The notes: a model not told the origin generated them from the letters alone. Shown: positions 1-7,208, counted from the stretch's first letter. The stretch: 13,951 bases of DNA from an uncultured Spirochaetales bacterium (GCA_946061495.1 CAMGSV010000044.1:1-13951), one strand, 5' to 3'. Numbers and translations: made by a program.

Positions 1-12
1 GCAGTTTTACCA

Positions 13-31
13 GTGAAACCTTTTGTTTCAC
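13..31. repeat. Inverted repeat at left edge of the array
   Basis: GTGAAAC (13-19) and GTTTCAC (25-31) are perfect 7-bp inverted arms around a 5-nt loop. The right arm is part of the first array unit. It could form a hairpin or a dyad binding site. There is no T-tract, so it is not a standard terminator. Confidence 0.5.
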
Positions 32-128
32 AGTTCAAAACCTTTTGTTTCACAGTGCAAAACCTTTTGTTTCACAGTGCAAAACCTTTTGTTTCGCAGT
101 GCAAAACCTTTTGTTTCACAGTGCAAAA
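19..128. repeat. Tandem array, five 22-bp units
   Basis: Five head-to-tail copies of a 22-bp unit (CCTTTTGTTTCACAGTGCAA plus AA) at 19-40, 41-62, 63-84, 85-106 and 107-128. Two substitutions are visible: T for G in copy 1 and G for A in copy 4. There are no spacers. Bases 11-18 look like the degenerate tail of a further copy, so the array may continue left of the window. Each unit contains CACAGTG, a near-palindrome, between TTTTG and CAAAA arms. The 22-bp period is close to two helical turns. It lies beyond the rny terminator and in no credible gene. Function unknown. Confidence 0.95.
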
Positions 129-158
129 CATCAGCAACATAACAGGTGTACTTCAATG

Positions 159-228
159 CCATACATGCTGCCGCAAGAAACAGCAGGGGACAGGATACTC
201 CTGTGCCACAGAAAACGTAAATGTATGG
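159..228. other. Potentially structured element, possible three-way junction
   Basis: The outer arms CCATACAT (159-166) and ATGTATGG (221-228) pair perfectly over 8 bp. They enclose two further stems: GCTG (167-170) with CAGC (181-184), and ACAGGA (190-195) with TCCTGT (199-204) around a 3-nt loop. Together these make a 70-nt three-way junction. It is not a tRNA: the arm sizes and the T-loop consensus are wrong. The strand and any function are unknown. It lies between the tandem array and the rny terminator. Confidence 0.35.
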
Positions 229-249
229 TGATACCTCTCCGTTATAGAC

Positions 250-294
250 AAAAAAAGTGTACCCCGAAACTTGTCTCCAAGCTTTGGGGTACAC
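250..294 (-). terminator. Rho-independent terminator of rny
   Basis: Read on the minus strand, a 9-bp stem (GTGTACCCC at 286-294 with GGGGTACAC at 257-265) continues inward through AAA/TTT and CTTG/CAAG pairs, with single-base bulges, to a 4-nt loop. Seven Ts follow at once (A7 at 250-256 on the plus strand). It lies 25 bp past the rny stop codon, as expected for its terminator. Confidence 0.92.
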
Positions 295-319
295 GTTCGT
301 CTTTGCCGATGATTGCTTC

Positions 320-1852
320 TTACCGGGCATAGTCCACGATACGGGTTTCCCGAATCATGGTAATCTTTATGCGGCCGGGATAGTTCACATCGGTCTCAAT
401 CTGCTTTGCAATCTTGCGGGCCAATTCCTTCACTTCATTGTCGGGAATCTTCTCGTTGTTCACCAGGATGCGCAGCTCACGGCCCGCCTGGATGGCATAG
501 GCCTTCTGCACACCATTGAACTGCTCCGCAATGGCCTCCAGGTTCTCCAGCCGCTTTACGTAGTTGTCCACCGTTTCTCGGCGGGCACCGGGGCGGGCGG
601 CGGAGATGGCGTCGGCAATCTGTACAATGACAGACTCGATGCTGTTCTGCTCGATGTCATTGTGGTGGGAACCGACGGCGTTCACCACAATGGGGTGCTC
701 TCCCATCTTGCGGGCCATGTCCATACCGATTTCGGCGTGGTTCTGGTCAGAATCGCTTTCCGCTCCCTTTCCAATGTCGTGGAGGAGGGCGCCCCGCTTT
801 GCCAGCTCCCGGTTGCATCCCAGCTCTCCCGCCAGCATTCCCGCAATCAGAGCCACTTCCTTGGAGTGGTACAGCACGTTCTGGCCGTAGCTGGTGCGGA
901 AGTACAGACGACCCAAGGCCCGTATTCCGTTCTGGTTCATGTTGTGGATGCCCAGGTCAAAGAGGACCTTCTCGCCCTCCTCGTAAATCTTCTGCTGGAT
1001 CTCCTTGGTGACCTTCTGCACCACCTCCTCGATGCGGGCGGGGTGAATCCGTCCGTCGGTGATGAGGCGCTCCAGGGCGACTTTCGCAATTTCCTTGCGG
1101 ACTGGATCGAAGCAGGAGATGACCACTGCCTCCGGTGTGTCGTCAATGATGATGTCCACGCCGGTGAGGGTCTCCAAGGCACGGATGTTCCGTCCCTCGC
1201 GTCCAATAATCCGTCCCTTCATCTCGTCGCTGGGCAGTGACACGGTGGCCACCGTCACCTCACTGGTGGTTTCCGTGGCAATCCGCTGGATGGTGGACAC
1301 CAGGATTTCCCTGGCCTTCTTCTCTGCAGAAAGCTGGGCATCCTGCTCGATTTTGTTGATGAGGGCTTGGGCGTCATGGCGGGCCTCATTCTCCAGATTT
1401 TGGATGATGAGGTTCTTGGCTTCCTGGGGGGTCAGCCCAGAAATCCGCTCCAGCTCCTGCCGATAGCGCTCCTCTTCCCCAGCAAGCTCGTTCTCTCGCT
1501 GGGCAATGCTCTGCTCACGCTCTACGAATCCCTGCTCGAACTTGTCCAAGTCAACCTTGCGTCTGTCCAGGGTCTCCTCACGTCGTTCTAACTTCTGCTC
1601 AATTTTGTCAAGATTCGCCCGCCGTTCCCGGTTCTCCCGATCCTGCTGCTTCTGTTCCCGAATGAGTTGGTCTTTCGCTTCCAAGAGAATTTCTTTCTTC
1701 TGTGCTTCTGCTTCTTTTATCGCATCCTGTATAATACGTTCCGCTCTTTGTTCGGACGCAGAGAGTTGAAATCTGGCATACAGCCAGCGAATAGTCCATC
1801 CAAGAACAATTCCTACAGCGGGGAGTGCGATGTACAACACAATGTTGCCCAT
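320..1852 (-). CDS. rny: Ribonuclease Y
   Basis: A 510-residue membrane-anchored endoribonuclease that starts bulk mRNA decay. An N-terminal transmembrane helix (about 3-23) is followed by a long charged coiled coil (about 30-185, rich in Q, E, R and K). A KH domain comes next, with the RNA-binding GxxG loop GREG at 217-220, and then an HD domain with H329 and the H358-D359 pair that binds metal. Length is close to the usual 510-525. The ATG at 1852 has AAGGAG six bases upstream. It is transcribed alone, away from the citrate synthase gene, and ends at a strong terminator. Seen: domain order and motifs. Known: the function of the RNase Y family. All key residues are present. Confidence 0.97.
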   Translation of the reverse strand: MGNIVLYIALPAVGIVLGWTIRWLYARFQLSASEQRAERIIQDAIKEAEAQKKEILLEAKDQLIREQKQQDRENRERRANLDKIEQKLERREETLDRRKVDLDKFEQGFVEREQSIAQRENELAGEEERYRQELERISGLTPQEAKNLIIQNLENEARHDAQALINKIEQDAQLSAEKKAREILVSTIQRIATETTSEVTVATVSLPSDEMKGRIIGREGRNIRALETLTGVDIIIDDTPEAVVISCFDPVRKEIAKVALERLITDGRIHPARIEEVVQKVTKEIQQKIYEEGEKVLFDLGIHNMNQNGIRALGRLYFRTSYGQNVLYHSKEVALIAGMLAGELGCNRELAKRGALLHDIGKGAESDSDQNHAEIGMDMARKMGEHPIVVNAVGSHHNDIEQNSIESVIVQIADAISAARPGARRETVDNYVKRLENLEAIAEQFNGVQKAYAIQAGRELRILVNNEKIPDNEVKELARKIAKQIETDVNYPGRIKITMIRETRIVDYAR

Positions 1853-1881
1853 GTTTAACTCCTTACTAAATTATAGAATTG

Positions 1882-1894
1882 TTTGTATACAAGT
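1882..1894 (-). promoter_or_regulatory. Palindromic site, copy 1 (candidate operator)
   Basis: The perfect 10-bp palindrome TTGTATACAA (1883-1892) overlaps the inferred -10 and start site of rny. On the minus strand the 13-mer ACTTGTATACAAA is identical to plus-strand 2181-2193 inside the citrate synthase gene. A half-site, ATACAAGTT, occurs at 1887-1895 and again at 1958-1966. The position suggests an operator. No cognate regulator can be named. Confidence 0.35.
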
Positions 1895-1919
1895 TACCAT
1901 AACTCGGATATATTGTCAA
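1891..1919 (-). promoter_or_regulatory. Promoter of rny
   Basis: Minus strand: -35 TTGACA (1914-1919), a 17-bp spacer, then an extended -10 TGG-TAACTT (hexamer at 1891-1896). Transcription would start near 1884, giving a leader of about 32 nt that carries the AAGGAG site. A second -10-like TATAAT (1870-1875) sits too close to the Shine-Dalgarno site to be preferred. Confidence 0.6.
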
Positions 1920-2045
1920 ACTGATAGACTTGTTTTCCAAGACTTAATGGGGATAAAATACAAGTTTTTCTCTATCTGTGTGACAGGGTTGGTGATTGGG
2001 AAAATGTTATAAATGCATTGATTCCTGTGGAATTTGCTGTTTCGT

Positions 2046-2074
2046 TTGACGGGGAAAAATTTATCGTATATATT
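2046..2074 (+). promoter_or_regulatory. Promoter of the citrate synthase gene
   Basis: TTGACG (2046-2051), a 17-bp spacer and TATATT (2069-2074), each one base off the sigma-70 consensus. The predicted start near 2081 leaves a leader of about 33 nt ending in GGAG (2102-2105), 8 nt before the ATG. Confidence 0.7.
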
Positions 2075-2113
2075 TAATAAGATTTATGAATTTAAACTTT
2101 TGGAGAAAACAAC

Positions 2114-3472
2114 ATGTCATTGGAACACAAAATTACCAGTTACAGTGAGGCTGCTCGCTCCAGTAGTATCATCAATTCCGACTTGTATACAAAGTACGAG
2201 GTCAAGCGGGGGCTTCGGGACATAAGCGGCAAGGGAGTGCTGGCTGGTCTTACGGAGATTTCAGAGGTGATGGCCTACCGGATAGAGGAGGGTGATTTGA
2301 TTCCCTGCGAGGGCCGCCTTTTTTACCGGGGTTATGATATCCGTGACCTGGTGAAAGGCTTCTTGACGGACGGCAGGTTTGGGTATGAGGAGATCTGCTT
2401 CCTCCTGATCATGGGGCATCTGCCAACTCAGGCTGAATATCAGGAGTTCCGCCAGATTCTGTCTCGTCTCATGAGCCTGCCGGATGAATTCCTGCGGAAT
2501 ACCATCATGAACGCCCCCGGCCAGGATATGATGAACCAGCTGGCCACCAGTGTGCTGACCTTGTACACCTACGATTCCACTCCAGAGGACATTTCCATTC
2601 CTAATGTGCTGCGGCAGTGCCTCCAGCTCATTGCACAGTTTCCCAGCCTTATGGTTCACGGGTTCCAGTCCTACGCCTACTATTACAACAAGCAGAGTCT
2701 CATCATCCACACGCCGGAACCAAGCCTCTCTGTAGCCCAGAACATCCTGCACATGCTGCGGCCAGACTCCGGCTTCACGGAGCTGGAGGCGAGGATTCTT
2801 GACCTGGCATTGGTGCTTCATGCGGAGCACGGCGGCGGAAACAACTCCACCTTCACGAACCACGTGGTGACTTCCTCCGGCACCGACACCTATTCTGCCA
2901 TGGCCGCCTCTTTGTGCTCCTTGAAGGGGCCACGTCACGGCGGTGCTAACATCAAGGTGGTGCAGATGTTCGAGGATATGAAGGAGAACATCAAGGACTG
3001 GAAGGACGAGGAGGAAATCTGTCGCTATGTGGAGCGGTTGCTGGACAAGGAGGCCTTTGACCGGAGCGGTTTGGTGTACGGAATCGGCCATGCGGTGTAT
3101 TCTCTGTCGGACCCCCGCTCCTTGATTCTGCGGGAGTTCGTGGAGGAGCTGGCCCAGTCCAAGGGTGCCCACGAGGAGTATGATTTCTACTCGAAGGTGG
3201 AGCGGTTGGCTCCCCAGGTCATCAGCCAGCGCCGGAAGATGTACAAGGGGGTCAGCGCCAACATCGACTTTTATTCTGGCTTTGTCTACAAGATGCTGGA
3301 TTTGCCCCCTGAACTGTACACCCCCCTGTTTGCCACCGCCCGGATTGCGGGCTGGTCCGCCCACCGCATCGAGGAGCTGGCCAACGACGGTAAGATTATT
3401 CGTCCTGCCTACAAGGCGGTCTGTGGTCACAAGGAGTATGTGGGCATAGGGGACCGTTCGTTTCACGGCTAG
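2114..3472 (+). CDS. Citrate synthase (citrate/2-methylcitrate synthase family)
   Basis: A 452-residue enzyme that condenses oxaloacetate with acetyl-CoA to give citrate. Catalytic residues are visible: H275 in GPRHGG, H326 in GIGHAVYSLSDPR with substrate-binding R335, and D385 in NIDFYSG. HAEHGGGNNS near 236-245 is the helix preceding the active site. The HAV form after H326 (rather than the HRV common in bacteria) is also found in animal citrate synthase, so it is not a defect. The ATG at 2114 has GGAG 8 nt upstream and a good promoter. The aminopeptidase gene follows 55 bp later with no terminator between, so they are probably co-transcribed. A 2-methylcitrate synthase activity cannot be excluded from sequence, but no propionate genes are nearby. 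In a fermentative host it may serve only glutamate synthesis (inference). Confidence 0.95.
   Translation: MSLEHKITSYSEAARSSSIINSDLYTKYEVKRGLRDISGKGVLAGLTEISEVMAYRIEEGDLIPCEGRLFYRGYDIRDLVKGFLTDGRFGYEEICFLLIMGHLPTQAEYQEFRQILSRLMSLPDEFLRNTIMNAPGQDMMNQLATSVLTLYTYDSTPEDISIPNVLRQCLQLIAQFPSLMVHGFQSYAYYYNKQSLIIHTPEPSLSVAQNILHMLRPDSGFTELEARILDLALVLHAEHGGGNNSTFTNHVVTSSGTDTYSAMAASLCSLKGPRHGGANIKVVQMFEDMKENIKDWKDEEEICRYVERLLDKEAFDRSGLVYGIGHAVYSLSDPRSLILREFVEELAQSKGAHEEYDFYSKVERLAPQVISQRRKMYKGVSANIDFYSGFVYKMLDLPPELYTPLFATARIAGWSAHRIEELANDGKIIRPAYKAVCGHKEYVGIGDRSFHG
2181..2193 (+). promoter_or_regulatory. Palindromic site, copy 2, inside the citrate synthase gene
   Basis: ACTTGTATACAAA, containing the palindrome TTGTATACAA (2183-2192), lies about 100 bp downstream of the inferred transcription start. 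It is exactly 300 bp from copy 1 and in the opposite orientation. It is coding sequence, so coincidence is possible. Confidence 0.25.
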
Positions 3473-3512
3473 CCTGTTTCCTGTGCAGGCATCCATTTGT
3501 TCAGAAGGATAC

Positions 3513-3522
3513 AAGGAGGAGG
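3513..3522 (+). promoter_or_regulatory. Ribosome binding site fixing the aminopeptidase start
   Basis: AAGGAGGAGG lies 5 nt before the ATG at 3528. It decides for this start over an in-frame GTG at 3483, which has no such site. Confidence 0.85.
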
Positions 3523-3527
3523 TTCCC

Positions 3528-4703
3528 ATGGAAGCGTTGATGGAAAAAATTCGAGGGTCTGCCCGGAAGGTGGTTGAGGAGGTGTGCCGAGTCACGGCTG
3601 GAGAGCGGGTGCTGATTATCACCAATCGGGTGGTGGAGCGTTCCCGCATTGTCTGGAACAAGCTGGAGTATTCCCTTGAGGTGGCCCAGACAGAGGTGAT
3701 TTCTCAGGCCCTCCATGATGCCTGTCTGGCGGTGGGTGCCTGTCCGGTGGTGGTGGTGCAACCGCCCAAGACCTCCCTGGATGCCGCTGACGAGGCGGTG
3801 CTGGCAGCCCTGGCAACAGAGCCGGCGGTGTGCTTCTCCATTTCCCACAACAAGCTGGGAAAGGATGCAGGTGCCATCGTCCAGCCCTACCAGGATGCTG
3901 AGGGGAACAGCTTTGACCATATCTTTGACTATCTGCTGTACGGAAAGAAGGTGATGCGGTCCGTGTGGACTCCCGGTGTCACCCTGGAGATGTTTGCCCG
4001 CACGGTGGACATTGATTACGGGCAGCTGCAGGAGCGGTGCCGTCGTCTCTGTGAGCTCTACGAGAATGTGGTGACGGTGGAGGTGACCGCTCCTGCTGGC
4101 ACCGACCTGGTGATTCCTGTTGCGGGGCGAAGGCCCTTCCGGGATAACGGTGATTTTAGCCGGCCGGGAACCGGGGGCAACATTCCTGCCGGTGAGGTCT
4201 TCATCAGTCCGGTGGTGGGGAACGGCACCGACACTGGTTGTGCGGGCCGCATTGTCTTTGACGGTTCCATGTCGGTGGCAGGAGGCTGCGTTGCCATAGC
4301 GGAACCAATCTTGGTAGAGGTGGTGGGGGGCTTTGTCACCTCCATTTCCGGCGGCCCGGAGGCAGAGCAGCTGCGGGGCACCATCACCAATGCGGAGGAG
4401 GAAGCCAAGGCCATGGGAGCCGACGGCCGCCTTTCACCGGAGGATGCCCAGCTGTACTGCCGCAATGCCCGGAATATCGGTGAGCTGGGAATCGGACTGA
4501 ATCCCGCCGCCATAATTTCAGGGAAGATGCTGGAGGACGAGAAGGCATTCCGCACCTGCCACATTGCCATCGGGGAGAACTACGACAATGATGCCCATGC
4601 ACTGATTCACCTTGACGGGGTGATTCGGAATCCCACCATCCACTTCGTGTATCAGGATGGAAGTCGGCGGCGGGTGCTGTCGGAGGGGGTGCTGGAATGG
4701 TAG
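3528..4703 (+). CDS. M29-family metallo-aminopeptidase (AmpS/aminopeptidase T type)
   Basis: A 391-residue protein predicted to remove N-terminal residues from peptides in the cytoplasm, using two metal ions. Residues matching the M29 ligand pattern are E223 (AGEVFISP), E319 (NIGELGIGLNP), H345 (CHIAIG) and the HxD pair H361/D363 (IHLDG). The N-terminal half (about 1-190) is the usual alpha/beta domain. There is no signal peptide. Length is near the roughly 400 residues typical of the family. The start was chosen at 3528 because of the strong AAGGAGGAGG site. It follows the citrate synthase gene by 55 bp on the same strand, probably in one transcript, though no metabolic link is obvious beyond amino acid turnover. 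The substrate range cannot be read from sequence. Confidence 0.9.
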   Translation: MEALMEKIRGSARKVVEEVCRVTAGERVLIITNRVVERSRIVWNKLEYSLEVAQTEVISQALHDACLAVGACPVVVVQPPKTSLDAADEAVLAALATEPAVCFSISHNKLGKDAGAIVQPYQDAEGNSFDHIFDYLLYGKKVMRSVWTPGVTLEMFARTVDIDYGQLQERCRRLCELYENVVTVEVTAPAGTDLVIPVAGRRPFRDNGDFSRPGTGGNIPAGEVFISPVVGNGTDTGCAGRIVFDGSMSVAGGCVAIAEPILVEVVGGFVTSISGGPEAEQLRGTITNAEEEAKAMGADGRLSPEDAQLYCRNARNIGELGIGLNPAAIISGKMLEDEKAFRTCHIAIGENYDNDAHALIHLDGVIRNPTIHFVYQDGSRRRVLSEGVLEW

Positions 4704-4775
4704 GTGGTACTGGGAGTGCATCATGGTAGTGGTGCTGCCAGGGCTTATGTGGCGGCGGTAGATTGTGAGTGAACC

Positions 4776-4805
4776 AAAAAAGGGGGCTGACCTGAGGTCA
4801 GCCCC
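4776..4805 (-). terminator. Rho-independent terminator of the mcp gene
   Basis: A 10-bp perfect GC-rich stem (GGGGCTGACC 4783-4792 with GGTCAGCCCC 4796-4805) around a 3-nt loop. Read leftward it is followed by T6 (A6 at 4776-4781 on the plus strand), 27 bp past the mcp stop codon. On the plus strand only a weak TTGCTCTT follows, so termination of the convergent aminopeptidase transcript here would be less efficient. Confidence 0.9.
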
Positions 4806-4832
4806 TTGCTCTTCCACGTGGAAACGCTGGAC

Positions 4833-6497
4833 TTATTCAAACTCGGAGAAGTCGTCCTGGTAGCTGGAAGCCATCACCGTGGCGTAGCTCGATGGCTGGT
4901 CTGCTGGTGCAGACTCCACCTTGTCGTCGATTTTGAAGAAGGACATCTTCTGCATCAGGTTGGAGGCGTGCTGGTGCAGCACCTGGGCAATCTGGGAAAG
5001 CTGGGCAGAGGCGGAGGTGTTTTCCTCGGCAGCTGCCTCCATCTCGTGAATTGCATCCTGGATACGCTGCATGCCTGCGTCCTGGTTGCGGCTGGAGGCG
5101 GCAATCTCTTCGATGAGGCGGCCAGTCTTTTCAATGCCGGGAACCACGTCGGCAATAAGCCTGCCGGCATGGTCAACGATGCTGACGCTCTCTGAGGTCA
5201 TGCCGCTGATTTCGTTGGCGGCGATGCTGCTGCGCTCCGCCAATTTACGGACCTCACCCGCAACAACGGCAAATCCCTTTCCTGCCTCACCTGCCCGGGC
5301 CGCCTCGATGGCAGCGTTCAAGGCCAGCAGGTTAGTCTGATCCGCAATGTCCTCAATGATGCTTACCTTGTGGGCAATGTCGTTCATGGCACTGACGGTG
5401 TTGCTGACTGCCTCACCGCCTTCCTTGCTGTCGGCAACGGTCTTTTCCGCAATGAAGCGGGTCTCCCCGGCATTGTCGGCAGTCTGGCGGGCATGGTCGG
5501 CAATGTCGCGCATGTTCTCGGAAATCTTCTGGGTGGAGGCGGCCAATCGCTCCACGCCGGAGGCAAGCTCCTCGCTGGAGGAATACATGGCGTCGCTCTG
5601 GTTTGCCACCAGGGTGAGCATATTGATGGTATCCCTGAAGATGGATGCAATCTTGCCCAGGGAGGAATTGAGGCTGCCGCTGAGGCTGTTGGGGTACTTG
5701 CAACCAGCCATAAAGTTGACGGTCATGTCCCCGTCCTCCACCTGTGCCAGCAGCTTTTTCAGATGCTCTGGCTCGGAGCCCAGGGTGGAGAGAATGTATT
5801 TCATGGCAAAGATAAAAACTGCGATGATGAATACGATGAATATGGAAAGGGTTGTCAGACCAAGCTTTGTGGCAGCGGAGGCCTGCTGTTCGGCATCAAT
5901 TCTTTCTATGTCTGCCCGAGCGAAGAGGGCCTTCTCAAAGTCTGCCACAGGCTTCATGATTGCGTTGGTGTGGGAGGTGTATTCAGTGGAGAAGAGCCGC
6001 CCCTGCTGTTGGAGTACCTCCGGATCCTCCGTCTCGTCCAGATTGGCGTTGGGATTGCGGAGCATGTAGTTGTCGATGAAGGTCATGATCTCGGTCTCCA
6101 GCACCGCCAGGTCGTTTGACAGTTCCTGGGACCGGAGAATCAAGTTGTTCTCCTCAGTGGTCAGCCCCATCTCCTTCACCTTGTCGGAGAATGCCTTCTT
6201 CACGCCTTCGTCGTTGGCAACTTTTCCGTTGCGGACGTCAAGGACCTTGTTGTAGGCTGCCCGATAGGAGGCGTTGCCCGTCATTGCATACAGGCGAATA
6301 TAGTTTGTCAGGCTTTCAGAGCTTTTTGTCATTTCGGTCGCCAGCTGGTAGGCTTGGAGCTCGTACTGCAGCGAATGCTCCAGATGACCATTTGAGAAGA
6401 TAGTCATCAGGAAGGTGACGAAAACAATTGCAGACATGATAATGGATATTACAATTGTGCCAGCGAACAAATGCTTGATTTTCATGTTGATCCCCAT
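4833..6497 (-). CDS. Methyl-accepting chemotaxis protein
   Basis: A 554-residue transmembrane chemoreceptor. TM1 (about 10-34) and TM2 (about 214-234) bracket an all-helical periplasmic sensor of about 180 residues, resembling a four-helix bundle. A HAMP-like stretch follows (about 235-290, with SEPEHLKKLL and DGD), then the long signalling coiled coil. The conserved hairpin tip that contacts CheA/CheW (IADQTNLLALNAAIEAARAG) lies at about 384-403. A roughly 25-residue flexible, proline/serine-containing tail ends in DFSEF-E (549-554), which resembles a CheR-docking pentapeptide. The ligand is unknown. The start could be 6497 or the ATG four codons in (6485), which has GGGGA 5 nt upstream. It is transcribed alone, divergent from the phosphatase-cheR-cheB genes, and ends at a terminator. 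Confidence 0.95.
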   Translation of the reverse strand: MGINMKIKHLFAGTIVISIIMSAIVFVTFLMTIFSNGHLEHSLQYELQAYQLATEMTKSSESLTNYIRLYAMTGNASYRAAYNKVLDVRNGKVANDEGVKKAFSDKVKEMGLTTEENNLILRSQELSNDLAVLETEIMTFIDNYMLRNPNANLDETEDPEVLQQQGRLFSTEYTSHTNAIMKPVADFEKALFARADIERIDAEQQASAATKLGLTTLSIFIVFIIAVFIFAMKYILSTLGSEPEHLKKLLAQVEDGDMTVNFMAGCKYPNSLSGSLNSSLGKIASIFRDTINMLTLVANQSDAMYSSSEELASGVERLAASTQKISENMRDIADHARQTADNAGETRFIAEKTVADSKEGGEAVSNTVSAMNDIAHKVSIIEDIADQTNLLALNAAIEAARAGEAGKGFAVVAGEVRKLAERSSIAANEISGMTSESVSIVDHAGRLIADVVPGIEKTGRLIEEIAASSRNQDAGMQRIQDAIHEMEAAAEENTSASAQLSQIAQVLHQHASNLMQKMSFFKIDDKVESAPADQPSSYATVMASSYQDDFSEFE

Positions 6498-6573
6498 ATT
6501 TGTTTTCTCTGAATTGTTGCACTCCCTCTGGGCTAGGCTCGTAATGAAGAATGATGCAATAATTTAGAGAAGC

Positions 6574-6590
6574 TAATGTTATGAACATTA
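6574..6590. promoter_or_regulatory. Perfect palindrome over the mcp start site (candidate operator)
   Basis: TAATGTT (6574-6580), ATG, AACATTA (6584-6590): 7-bp perfect arms with a 3-nt centre. It covers the predicted transcription start and part of the -10 of the mcp gene. As RNA it would be only a weak AU-rich hairpin, so a protein-binding dyad is the likelier role. Confidence 0.4.
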
Positions 6591-6595
6591 TATCA
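6587..6595 (-). promoter_or_regulatory. Extended -10 promoter of the mcp gene
   Basis: Minus strand TGATATAAT: a consensus extended -10 (TG-A-TATAAT, hexamer 6587-6592) with no good -35, which is common for extended -10 promoters. The predicted start near 6580 gives a leader of about 83 nt. The -10 overlaps the palindrome at 6574-6590. Confidence 0.55.
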
Positions 6596-6632
6596 GAAAA
6601 ACTGGTGTTTTTTCTCTAGTACGAATAAAAAA

Positions 6633-6659
6633 ATTGATATATAATGAAGAAATATCAAT
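6633..6659. promoter_or_regulatory. Inverted repeat over the phosphatase -10 box
   Basis: ATTGATAT (6633-6640) and ATATCAAT (6652-6659) are perfect 8-bp arms with an 11-nt spacer. They flank and overlap a TATAAT hexamer (6640-6645) that could be the -10 of the tyrosine phosphatase gene. The -35 region is poor. The region is AT-rich, so chance similarity is more likely than usual. Confidence 0.3.
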
Positions 6660-6689
6660 GTAATGTATGAGAATGGAGTTTTTAAGTAT

Positions 6690-7154
6690 ATGACACGAAT
6701 TTTGTTTGTGTGCCATGGAAATATCTGCCGTTCAACCATGGCGGAATTTGTGATGAAGGATCTGGTGAAGAAGGCTGGCTTGTCCGACAAGTTTTTTATC
6801 GACTCCGCCGGTACCAGTAGCGAGGAGGAGGGCCACGGTGTGCATCCTGGCACGGTGGTGAAGCTGCGGGCGGTGGGTGTGCCGGTGGGAAGTCACGTGG
6901 CCCGAAAGATTACCCAGGAGGATTTCCAGAATTTCGACTACATCATCGGCATGGATGATGCCAATATGCGGAATTTGGAGCGTATGTCAAATCCTTCGAT
7001 TTGGGGGAAATTCTCAAAGCTATTGACTTATGTTGGAATTTCCGATGATATAGCTGACCCGTGGTACACAGGAAACTTTGACGAAACCTATGAGGACGTA
7101 TCGTCAGGCTGTCGGGCGCTGCTGCAGCAGTTGAAGTACCGCAAGGATTCGTAG
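6690..7154 (+). CDS. Low-molecular-weight protein tyrosine phosphatase
   Basis: A 154-residue cytoplasmic phosphatase. The P-loop CHGNICRS near the N-terminus supplies nucleophile C8 and R14, with the neighbouring C13 typical of the family. DPWYTG at 123-128 supplies the general acid D123. All catalytic residues are present and the length is standard. I chose the ATG at 6690 because the protein then begins MTRILFVCHGN, as family members do. GGAG lies 11 nt upstream, a long spacing. An in-frame ATG at 6663 would add nine residues with no better site. It stands between the chemoreceptor (divergent) and cheR (68 bp downstream, same strand). In other bacteria such enzymes act on tyrosine kinases or polysaccharide export, or are arsenate reductase relatives; the substrate here is unknown. 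Confidence 0.93.
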   Translation: MTRILFVCHGNICRSTMAEFVMKDLVKKAGLSDKFFIDSAGTSSEEEGHGVHPGTVVKLRAVGVPVGSHVARKITQEDFQNFDYIIGMDDANMRNLERMSNPSIWGKFSKLLTYVGISDDIADPWYTGNFDETYEDVSSGCRALLQQLKYRKDS

Positions 7155-7208
7155 AATCTTGTAATTCTGTACAGATGGAGTTTTGGCTTTACATATTTTT
7201 GTAACGGC

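Noticed and set aside
19..128. CRISPR array
   Set aside because: The units are directly adjacent with no unique spacers, and no cas gene is present.
159..228. tRNA gene
   Set aside because: The length is tRNA-like, but there is no T-loop consensus, D-arm or anticodon stem of proper size.
13..332. Overlapping open frames on both strands through the tandem array
   Set aside because: The 22-bp unit is not a multiple of three and has no stop in any frame, so every frame is open automatically. The products are cyclic repeats of the same peptide with no ribosome site.
257..1240. 327-codon open frame opposite rny
   Set aside because: It is wholly antisense to a gene with clear KH and HD domains, and its translation has no recognisable family.
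3080..3120. GHAV instead of GHRV in citrate synthase as a lost active-site residue
   Set aside because: Animal citrate synthases also have GHAV followed by DPR. The catalytic His and the DPR arginine are present.
2261..3661. 466-codon open frame opposite citrate synthase
   Set aside because: It is the mirror of a well-supported gene, arising from GC-biased codon use. It has no motif or ribosome site.
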